Position numbers and translations under genes: made by a program
The notes under the pieces: model-generated
Seen by the model: the letters and a program-made list of their open reading frames with translations, nothing else
Told to the model about the DNA's origin: nothing
Databases searched by the model: none
Shown: piece after piece, positions 1 through 5,242 of the stretch
Layout of the letters: each line of letters opens with the position of its first letter
Position numbering within the stretch: position 1 is the first letter of the stretch
Assembly: GCA_024683255.1 (NCBI GenBank)
Contig: JAIKYL010000235.1
Coordinates: 1-9,670, forward strand
Length of the DNA: 9,670 nucleotides
From: Bacteroidales bacterium
GTDB lineage: Bacteria; Bacteroidota; Bacteroidia; Bacteroidales; UBA932
Direction of reading: 5' to 3'

Positions 1-515
1 CGGTGCGCAACCGCCGCCCAGCGCTCAATGTCAAATACTTCCACACCCGGATTGGAAAGCGTTTCTCCAAAGATGAGCTTGGTGTTGGGGCGGATGGCGG
101 CTTCAATATCGGCATCGGGGGAATCGGCCGGAAGGAAGGTAATGCCGATGCCCAATTTGGGCAGCGTTACGCCCAGCAGGTTGAAGGTTCCGCCGTAGAT
201 ATTGTTTGTGGCTATGATGTGATCTCCCGCCTGGGCGATGTTCAGGACAGCGAAGAGGTTGGCCGCCTGGCCGGAAGAGGTGAGGATGGCCCCTACGCCG
301 CTTTCCAAGTCATTGATTTGGGCTGCGGTGATGTCTACGGTAGGGTTCTGGAGCCGGGTGTAGAAATAGCCGCTTTCTTCCAGGTCGAAGAGTTTTCCCA
401 TCTGGTCCGACGTCTCATATTTAAAGGTTGTGCTCTGGATGATGGGAACCTGCCTGGGTTCGCCTTTTCCGGGTTTGTAACCGGCGTGCACGCAACGTGT
501 TTCAATCTTTGCCAT
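1..515 (-). CDS. metY: O-acetylhomoserine sulfhydrylase / Cys-Met metabolism PLP enzyme (5' part, continues past the window)
   Basis: Only the first 171 codons are present; the gene runs off the left edge. The protein belongs to the PLP-dependent Cys/Met metabolism family. The N-terminus (MAKIETRCVHAGYKP, then PIIQSTTFKY at 24-33) and YFYTRLQNPT at 50-59 are characteristic of O-acetylhomoserine aminocarboxypropyltransferase, which makes homocysteine from O-acetylhomoserine and sulfide in the cytoplasm. Visible cofactor-site features are Tyr52 and Arg54 in YTRLQNP (phosphate contact from the neighbouring subunit), SSGQAA at 80-85, YGGT at 107-110 and ETLSNP at 151-156. The PLP-binding lysine lies beyond the window. 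The start is the ATG at 515, close behind a strong promoter, leaving a leader of only about a dozen bases. The gene is divergent from an Lrp-type regulator that may control it (inference). Methionine gamma-lyase or cystathionine gamma-synthase are relatives; the N-terminal signature fits MetY better. Confidence 0.93.
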   Translation of the reverse strand, partial: MAKIETRCVHAGYKPGKGEPRQVPIIQSTTFKYETSDQMGKLFDLEESGYFYTRLQNPTVDITAAQINDLESGVGAILTSSGQAANLFAVLNIAQAGDHIIATNNIYGGTFNLLGVTLPKLGIGITFLPADSPDADIEAAIRPNTKLIFGETLSNPGVEVFDIERWAAVAH

Positions 516-532
516 AGTAAAATTCGTTTCTG

Positions 533-563
533 CAAAGTTATGTTATGCAGAAAAATCTTACAA
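533..563 (-). promoter_or_regulatory. metY promoter, Bacteroidetes type
   Basis: On the minus strand TTG (561-563) is followed after 20 bases by TAACTTTG (533-540), a full match to the Bacteroidetes TTG/TAnnTTTG promoter. Transcription would start near 526-528, a dozen bases before the metY ATG. The match is read directly from the sequence; the start site is inferred. Confidence 0.8.
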
Positions 564-566
564 GGC

Positions 567-599
567 TTGCTGATAATTTGGAAAATATTCCTAATTTTG
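567..599 (+). promoter_or_regulatory. lrp promoter, Bacteroidetes type
   Basis: TAATTTTG at 592-599 matches TAnnTTTG exactly. The best upstream element is TTG at 567-569, with a 22-base spacer that is slightly longer than usual. The promoter lies back to back with the metY promoter, the two TTG elements being 3 bases apart. The transcript would begin near 605, leaving an unusually long leader of about 60 bases. Confidence 0.65.
579..593 (+). promoter_or_regulatory. candidate Lrp-type operator
   Basis: TGGAAAATATTCCTA is a near-palindrome (GGAA, four bases, TTCC). It agrees with the E. coli Lrp consensus YAGHAWATTWTDCTR at 12 of 15 positions by my count. It lies between the two elements of the lrp promoter, where a bound regulator would block RNA polymerase, which fits autorepression and possibly control of divergent metY. 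AT-rich intergenic DNA matches this loose consensus easily, and Bacteroidetes Lrp paralogues may use other sites, so this is a hypothesis. Confidence 0.3.
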
Positions 600-665
600 C
601 AGAAAGAATTAGAAAAAGTAGAAAAATCATCGGCCCCAATCGGCCTTTGGCAGAAAAATATTCTT

Positions 666-1133
666 ATGAGCGAGATTCTCCTGGATGCAGTGGACCTGCA
701 AATCCTGCGGGCGCTGCAGGAAAACGCCCGCCTCACCACCAAGGAACTGGCGGCGCGGGTGAACCTTTCCACCACCCCCGTTTTCGAGCGCCTCAAGCGC
801 CTGGAACGGGGCGGCTTCATCCTCAAATATGTGGCGGTGCTGGACGCGGAGAAGCTGGGCCGGGGCTTTACGGTGTTCTGCTCCGTAAAGCTTAAGCAGA
901 TGAACCGCAACGTGGCCAAGAACTTTATTTCCGTAATCCGGGATATTCCCCAGGTGGCCGAATGCTACAATATTTCCGGGGAGTACGACTACCTGCTCAA
1001 GATCCAGGCGCCGGACATGAAGTACTATAACGAATTCATCATCAACGTGCTGGGTACCATAGACTCCATAGGTTCCATCCTCTCGTCCTTTGTGATGGAC
1101 GAGATCAAGAACACGCACGCGCTGTATTTATAG
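666..1133 (+). CDS. Lrp/AsnC-family transcriptional regulator
   Basis: The protein has 155 residues, the usual length for this family. Residues 5-60 form the N-terminal winged helix-turn-helix (LLDAVDLQILRALQ, then LTTKELAARVNLSTTPVFERLKRLE with the recognition helix near 35-46). Residues 65-150 form the ligand-binding RAM domain, with the family effector-site pattern at GEYDYLLKI (105-113). Such proteins assemble as dimers or octamers and adjust transcription in response to amino acids. The reading frame stays open upstream to the left edge, but that part is the antisense of metY. The ATG at 666 places the HTH at the normal distance from the N-terminus. The divergent metY suggests a sulfur amino acid effector, by analogy with MdeR, the Lrp-type activator next to mdeA in Pseudomonas putida (inference). 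The stop codon lies 5 bases from that of the converging LolA-like gene. Confidence 0.93.
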   Translation: MSEILLDAVDLQILRALQENARLTTKELAARVNLSTTPVFERLKRLERGGFILKYVAVLDAEKLGRGFTVFCSVKLKQMNRNVAKNFISVIRDIPQVAECYNISGEYDYLLKIQAPDMKYYNEFIINVLGTIDSIGSILSSFVMDEIKNTHALYL

Positions 1134-1138
1134 CGGAA

Positions 1139-1657
1139 TTATTTGACGGTGAGGACGTATTCCGTGGAGATGCCGCCGAATTCCTCCAACACCATGCGGG
1201 TGATGCGGCCGTCCTTCCCATAGTCCAGTTCCAGGCCGGAATAGCCCTTGGGCATCACTTTACGGGCCTTGATAACCACGTGTTTGCCACCGTTTTTCTG
1301 GGTAACGGTGCAATCGGCATCCATTTCTTTGGCCACTTTCTCATATTCTCCCGTAATGCTGTACAGGAGGGCGTTGCGCTGGGAGGCCACCAGTTTGTTG
1401 GTCTTGGTGTCCACGTCCAGAGCTACGCCGCGGAGGTCCATCCGCACAATGGGGCCGTCAATGATGAAATAATCCCCGTTAGGGTTGGTATAAAGCATGG
1501 CCAGCTGGTCCGGTGCCGTGAAAGTGATGTTTCCTTCACTTTTGACCACCTTACCGGAAGCCTTGAGGGTTTTGGCCTGTTTGAAAGTTCCTTCAAAATT
1601 CTGGGCTCCGGCCGCAAAGCAGCAAAGGAGCAGGGCAAATGCAAGCAGTTTTTTCAT
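1139..1657 (-). CDS. LolA-like outer-membrane lipoprotein carrier protein
   Basis: The protein has 172 residues. A signal peptide is clear: MKKLL, a hydrophobic stretch to about residue 14, and a likely signal peptidase I site after AAGA (18). The two cysteines at 12-13 lack a lipobox. The mature part has the LolA/LolB beta-barrel pattern: FEGTFKQAKTL, GKVVKSEGNITFTAPDQLAMLYTNP (35-59), then FIIDG with a following VRMDLRG. The C-terminal half holds KVMPKGYSGLELDYGKDGRITRMVLEE, the second strand set that closes the barrel. LolA proteins carry lipoproteins across the periplasm to the outer membrane. This one is shorter than the roughly 200 residues usual for LolA and is not near other lol genes, so it may be a specialised paralogue. 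The start is the ATG at 1657, about 26 bases below its promoter. Confidence 0.82.
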   Translation of the reverse strand: MKKLLAFALLLCCFAAGAQNFEGTFKQAKTLKASGKVVKSEGNITFTAPDQLAMLYTNPNGDYFIIDGPIVRMDLRGVALDVDTKTNKLVASQRNALLYSITGEYEKVAKEMDADCTVTQKNGGKHVVIKARKVMPKGYSGLELDYGKDGRITRMVLEEFGGISTEYVLTVK

Positions 1658-1688
1658 GATGCTGCAGTATATTCAAATAATATGCCTG

Positions 1689-1696
1689 CAAAGGTA
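1689..1696 (-). promoter_or_regulatory. -7 element for the LolA-like gene
   Basis: On the minus strand TACCTTTG (followed by CA) matches TAnnTTTG exactly and lies 31 bases before the ATG. No well-spaced TTG is present; the nearest is 24 bases upstream. Its upstream half would fall inside the promoter of the divergent clp gene. Confidence 0.6.
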
Positions 1697-1707
1697 ATAC
1701 ATTTTTA

Positions 1708-1737
1708 TTGTAGGTAATTGCAAAATCGTTAAATTTG
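1708..1737 (+). promoter_or_regulatory. clp promoter, Bacteroidetes type
   Basis: TTG (1708-1710), a 19-base spacer and TAAATTTG (1730-1737) make a complete match. The predicted start near 1743 gives a leader of about 16 bases with no Shine-Dalgarno sequence before the ATG at 1759. I see no CIRCE or other heat-shock operator around it. Confidence 0.78.
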
Positions 1738-1758
1738 TAAACCTTTATTCTTGCCTGC

Positions 1759-4116
1759 ATGCAAATTCAAATTTCCGACGAGCTAAATGCCGTCATCAAA
1801 TATGCCCGAGAGGAGGCCATGCGCACCGGTAGCTACGGCATCGGCCCGGACCATCTGTTTCTGGGTATTATCCGTCACGAGGAAAACGCCGCCTTCACCA
1901 CGCTCCGGAGCGTGGGGATAGAACCGGCCGATTTAAAGACTTTCATTGACCAGCGCATTTTCACCAACGAAACCATCCCGTACGAGCAGATAGACCATAT
2001 CAGCTTCTCCCGTCAGGCGCAGAACGTGCTCAGTATCACTGTAATGGAGGCATCGCGCCTCAAGAGCCTCTCCGCCAAGCCGCAGCATCTGCTGCTGGCG
2101 CTCTGCCGCACCACGGACAGCTACGGACAGGTGTATCTTCGCTCCCACGGCATAGACTACGGCCGCCTGCTGGCCTTCATGGAAGACGAAGGCCTGCTCC
2201 GTCCGGAAGGAGAGGAGGAGTCCAAGCCGGACAACCAGCCCGTACAGGGGGAGGAGGAACCGGAGGATAAGAAGCTGGACATTGAGGAGTTCGCCTACGA
2301 CCTAACCCAGGCCGCCCGGGAAGGGAAACTGGACCCGGTGGTGGGCCGGGATATGGAAATAGCCCGCGTCATTGAAATCCTGGGCCGAAGGAAGAAGAAC
2401 AATCCCATGCTCATCGGGGAACCCGGCGTGGGCAAATCGGCCATTGTGGAGGGCATTGCGCAGAAGATTGCCACGGGTGCCATTTCTCCCGTTCTGGCCC
2501 GCAAGCGCATCCTTTCGCTGGATATTGCTTCCGTTGTGGCTGGCACCAAATACCGGGGAGACTTTGAGAAACGCCTCAAGGTCATTATCAAGGAAGCCTC
2601 TGAGAATCCGGACCTTATCCTCTTCATAGACGAGTTCCACACCATCGTGGGAGCCGGAGGCGCTTCAGGCAGCCTGGATGCTGCCAACATGCTAAAGCCC
2701 GCCCTGGCCCGGGGAGAATTCCAGTGCATCGGCGCCACCACGCTGGACGAATTTGCCAAGATCGTGGAAAAGGACGGTGCCCTGGACCGCCGCTTCCAGA
2801 AGATTGTGGTAGAACCCACGGATATCCCGCAGTCCATTGAAATCCTGCATAACCTTAAGCCGCGGTACGAGGAATTCCACGGCATCACCTATACGGACGA
2901 GGCGGTGGAGGCCGCCGTACGCCTCACGGACCGCTACATCACGGACCGTTCCCTGCCGGACAAGGCCATAGACGCCCTGGACGAGGCGGGTTCCATGGTC
3001 CGCCTGTCCCTGTTCAAGAAGCGGGGGAGGGAAAAAGTGGTGGATGCGGAAGATGTGGCATCCGTCCTCTCCAAAATGACGGGCATTCCCGTTAATAAGG
3101 TGGCCGAAAGCGAAGGCAACCGCATCATCAATATGCGGAAACGCCTGAAGGATCGCATCGTGGGGCAGGACGAGGCAGTGGAAACCGTGGTTAGGGCCAT
3201 TCAACGGAACCGGGCGGGCCTCAAGGATCCGCACCGGCCCATCGGCACCTTCCTCTTCTTCGGTCCCACCGGTGTGGGAAAGACCCAGCTGGCGCGCTCC
3301 CTGGCCGAATACCTGTTTGACAGCGAGGACAACATGGTGCGCCTGGATATGAGCGAATATATGGAGAAATTCAGCGTTTCCCGCCTTATTGGCGCGCCTC
3401 CGGGCTATGTGGGATACGAGGAAGGCGGCCAGCTCAGTGAGCGTGTACGCCGCAAGCCGTATTGCGTTGTGCTGCTGGACGAAATTGAAAAAGCCCATCC
3501 GGACATCTTTAACTTGCTCCTGCAGGTGATGGACGAAGGACGGCTCACGGACAGCAACGGCCGCACCGTGGATTTCAAGAACACCATTGTGATCATGACT
3601 TCCAACGTGGGCAGCCGGGAAATAGAGGAATATGGCAACGGAATTGGTTTTGCCACGGCCGGAAAGAACCTGGATGTGGACCGCAGGGGAGTGGTGGAAA
3701 AGGCCGTGAAAAAGGCTTTCCCGCCGGAATTCATCAACCGGGTGGATGCCCAGGTGTACTTCAATTCCCTTAGCAAGGAGTCCATAGAGTCCATCATTGA
3801 CATAATGCTCAAGGACCTGCGGGCCAGGGCACTGGAAGCGGGTTACAAGCTCACCATCACGCCCGCCGCCAAGCGGATGATTGCCGATGCCGGCTTTGAT
3901 CCGGCCTACGGGGCCCGCCCTTTGAAGCGTGCAGTGATGAGATATGTGGAGGACCCCGTGTCCGAATTCATCATCTCCGACCGGGTGCTGGTCTCCCGCA
4001 AGAAGAGCGCGCTGGAACTGCGGACCCTCCGCGTGGGACTTTCCCCGGACAAGGAGAGTACGGTGGTATCTATAGTTCCGTCACCTCCTCAAACTGAAGG
4101 TCCAGATCCAAAATAA
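1759..4116 (+). CDS. clpC: ClpC/ClpA-type AAA+ unfoldase, ClpP partner, without a recognisable middle domain
   Basis: The 785-residue protein has two ATPase rings and should unfold proteins and feed them to the ClpP peptidase. Residues 1-145 are the Clp N-domain (two repeats), followed by an acidic linker at 150-172. D1 has Walker A GEPGVGKS (220-227), Walker B LFIDE (288-292) and arginine fingers at 344-345. D2 has Walker A GPTGVGKT (502-509), Walker B VVLLDE (570-575), INRVD with Arg661, and the sensor-2 motif GARPLKR (718-724). GIGF at 628-631 provides the IGF tripeptide of ClpP-binding loops, which argues against ClpB. The D2 sequence is closest to ClpC. However, the passage from the end of D1 (DEAGSMVRL, 408-416) to the pre-D2 motif (VASVLSKMTGIPV, 433-445) holds only about 16 residues, where ClpC normally has a middle-domain coiled coil with a UVR motif. 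The last 47 bases overlap a small gene on the other strand. Confidence 0.93.
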   Translation: MQIQISDELNAVIKYAREEAMRTGSYGIGPDHLFLGIIRHEENAAFTTLRSVGIEPADLKTFIDQRIFTNETIPYEQIDHISFSRQAQNVLSITVMEASRLKSLSAKPQHLLLALCRTTDSYGQVYLRSHGIDYGRLLAFMEDEGLLRPEGEEESKPDNQPVQGEEEPEDKKLDIEEFAYDLTQAAREGKLDPVVGRDMEIARVIEILGRRKKNNPMLIGEPGVGKSAIVEGIAQKIATGAISPVLARKRILSLDIASVVAGTKYRGDFEKRLKVIIKEASENPDLILFIDEFHTIVGAGGASGSLDAANMLKPALARGEFQCIGATTLDEFAKIVEKDGALDRRFQKIVVEPTDIPQSIEILHNLKPRYEEFHGITYTDEAVEAAVRLTDRYITDRSLPDKAIDALDEAGSMVRLSLFKKRGREKVVDAEDVASVLSKMTGIPVNKVAESEGNRIINMRKRLKDRIVGQDEAVETVVRAIQRNRAGLKDPHRPIGTFLFFGPTGVGKTQLARSLAEYLFDSEDNMVRLDMSEYMEKFSVSRLIGAPPGYVGYEEGGQLSERVRRKPYCVVLLDEIEKAHPDIFNLLLQVMDEGRLTDSNGRTVDFKNTIVIMTSNVGSREIEEYGNGIGFATAGKNLDVDRRGVVEKAVKKAFPPEFINRVDAQVYFNSLSKESIESIIDIMLKDLRARALEAGYKLTITPAAKRMIADAGFDPAYGARPLKRAVMRYVEDPVSEFIISDRVLVSRKKSALELRTLRVGLSPDKESTVVSIVPSPPQTEGPDPK

Positions 4117-4195
4117 TATCCTTGAGGGTTTGCAGGGAGGCGTCCGAAGAGAGGAAGCAACCCAGGGTTTCCATGTTGTAATCCGTGTTTCTCAT
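4070..4195 (-). CDS. small acidic protein of unknown function (41 aa)
   Basis: I do not recognise this gene. It runs from the ATG at 4195 to the TAG at 4070-4072. It begins MRNTDYNMETLGCF and ends in a likely amphipathic, acidic helix (about residues 20-40, DIILDLDLQFEEVTEL). There is no signal peptide or membrane segment. Evidence that it is real: an exact TAnnTTTG element lies 25 bases upstream with the same short leader as neighbouring genes. Third codon positions are about two-thirds G or C (27 of 41 by my count), and codons such as CTG, ACC, GAG and GTG resemble those of neighbouring genes. It accounts for most of the sequence between clp and the hydrolase. Its last 47 bases overlap the end of clp tail-to-tail. 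An alternative start is Met8. It could be a small regulator or binding partner, but nothing in the sequence decides this. Confidence 0.6.
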   Translation of the reverse strand: MRNTDYNMETLGCFLSSDASLQTLKDIILDLDLQFEEVTEL

Positions 4196-4220
4196 GACCG
4201 TTTGTTTTTAATTTCTGATG

Positions 4221-4228
4221 CAAAGGTA
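4221..4228 (-). promoter_or_regulatory. -7 element for the 41-aa gene
   Basis: On the minus strand TACCTTTG (followed by CA) matches TAnnTTTG exactly and is the same octamer found upstream of the LolA-like gene. The upstream TTG elements are poorly spaced (14 and 26 bases), so promoter strength is uncertain. A start near 4215 gives a leader of about 20 bases. Confidence 0.55.
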
Positions 4229-4267
4229 CGGCCACATTGCGCCAAACCATTGCCCAAGCTAAAAAAG

Positions 4268-5191
4268 ATGAAAAAATTTGCATTTTTGGCCTTGGCGCTG
4301 CTTCTGACGGGGATTTCCGCGGGAGCACAGGACACTTACCAGTTCGCTCAGCGGGACACCCTGGCCCTGCACCTGAGCATTTACGAAGCCACGCCGGGCT
4401 CGGAAACCACTTTCCAGGGGCAGGAGAAACCGCTCATCCTTTTCGTGGTGGGCGGCGGCTTCGTTCGGATGGAACCGGGCGACTATGTCTATGACTGGTT
4501 CGACATCCTCAACAACGATGGCTATACGGTGGTTAATATCGAGTATCGGCAGGGCATGAAAGGCTACAAGATGAAAAGGACGCTGTCGGGCCTTATCAAG
4601 GCGTCGGACCAGTTCCTCCTGTCGCAGCAGATGGCCGTGGAAGACCTCTTTTCGGCCGTCAGTTTCCTTTATGAGAACCGCGAGGAGCTGGGCCTGAATC
4701 CGGACAACATAGTGCTGGCCGGCAGTTCGGCCGGTGCCATCACCGCCCTGGCGGCGGAGAACCAGATTGTGAACGGGGTGGCCGAAGGATTGCCGGAAGG
4801 CTTCAACTTCCGTGGCGTAATGTCTTTCGCCGGCGCCATCATAAGTACCTCAGGTGCACCGGATTACTATGCTAAGCCCTGCCCCACGCTGCTCCTTCAC
4901 GGAACGGCCGACGGCGCCGTGGCATACAAGCACTACGGGTACTTTGGCAGGGGCATCTGGGGCAGCAGTTACCTGGCTGGAAAACTCAAGAATGTGGGAG
5001 CCGATTATTGCATCTACCGGTACCTGAACCGCACGCACGATGTGGCCGCCTACATGATCTCCGCCTGGCCGCTGGAAAAGGAGTTCCTGGAAAGGAGCGT
5101 AATCCTGGGTGCCAGACGCGTAATTGACGCCACTGTAGACGACAGTTCCCTGCCCAGCTGGGGCAACATTACAACCGACGATATTTATTGA
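4268..5191 (+). CDS. secreted alpha/beta hydrolase (esterase/lipase-like)
   Basis: The 307-residue protein starts at the ATG at 4268, after an A-rich stretch. It begins with a signal peptide (MKKFAFLALALLLTGISAGA, cleavage probably before Gln21), so it acts in the periplasm or outside the cell. The alpha/beta hydrolase fold is visible in order. The strand LILFVVGGGF (56-65) carries the oxyanion-hole glycines. VVNIEYRQG follows at 88-96. The nucleophile elbow is GSSAG (152-156, Ser154). The acid is in LLLHGTADGAV (208-218, Asp215), and His257 sits in NRTHD. This is the arrangement of carboxylesterase and hormone-sensitive-lipase-like enzymes, except that the usual HGGG reads VGGG. The substrate cannot be told; acetyl or feruloyl esters on polysaccharides, or small lipids, are possible. 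The frame is open upstream to about 4130, but that part is opposite the 41-aa gene. No clear promoter precedes it, so it may depend on clp read-through. Confidence 0.85.
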   Translation: MKKFAFLALALLLTGISAGAQDTYQFAQRDTLALHLSIYEATPGSETTFQGQEKPLILFVVGGGFVRMEPGDYVYDWFDILNNDGYTVVNIEYRQGMKGYKMKRTLSGLIKASDQFLLSQQMAVEDLFSAVSFLYENREELGLNPDNIVLAGSSAGAITALAAENQIVNGVAEGLPEGFNFRGVMSFAGAIISTSGAPDYYAKPCPTLLLHGTADGAVAYKHYGYFGRGIWGSSYLAGKLKNVGADYCIYRYLNRTHDVAAYMISAWPLEKEFLERSVILGARRVIDATVDDSSLPSWGNITTDDIY

Positions 5192-5217
5192 TTTTTCCAT
5201 ATTTTTTCTTAACTTTG
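5188..5217 (+). promoter_or_regulatory. gyrA promoter, Bacteroidetes type
   Basis: TTG (5188-5190), 19 bases, then TAACTTTG (5210-5217) form a full match. The TTG overlaps the TGA stop codon of the hydrolase (5189-5191). A predicted start near 5223 leaves about 20 bases of AT-rich leader without a Shine-Dalgarno sequence. Confidence 0.8.
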
Positions 5218-5242
5218 TACGTTTATAAGTTAGATAGAATCT

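Noticed and set aside
3..665. A 221-residue N-terminal extension fused to the Lrp-type regulator
   Set aside because: This part of the open frame is antisense to metY and crosses both promoters. The regulator begins at the ATG at 666, where the HTH starts at the normal distance.
1280..1717. A 145-codon plus-strand frame opposite the LolA-like gene
   Set aside because: It has no family resemblance and covers the divergent promoter region. The minus-strand frame has a signal peptide and a LolA pattern.
1683..1759. TGCCTGCA present twice (1683-1690 and 1752-1759) in the lolA-clp gap
   Set aside because: An eight-base repeat within 70 bases may be chance. It has no symmetry or further flanking similarity, so I do not call it an operator.
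2983..3060. A frameshift or sequencing error as the cause of the missing Clp middle domain
   Set aside because: The frame reads through smoothly from D1 to D2 with no stop or second partial frame, and the junction residues are charged and plausible as a linker. Loss of a block of sequence is the simpler reading.
2692..3498. A 268-codon open frame on the minus strand opposite clp, with several shorter ones nearby
   Set aside because: These are shadows of the clp frame. None has a promoter or a recognisable motif, and clp is certain.
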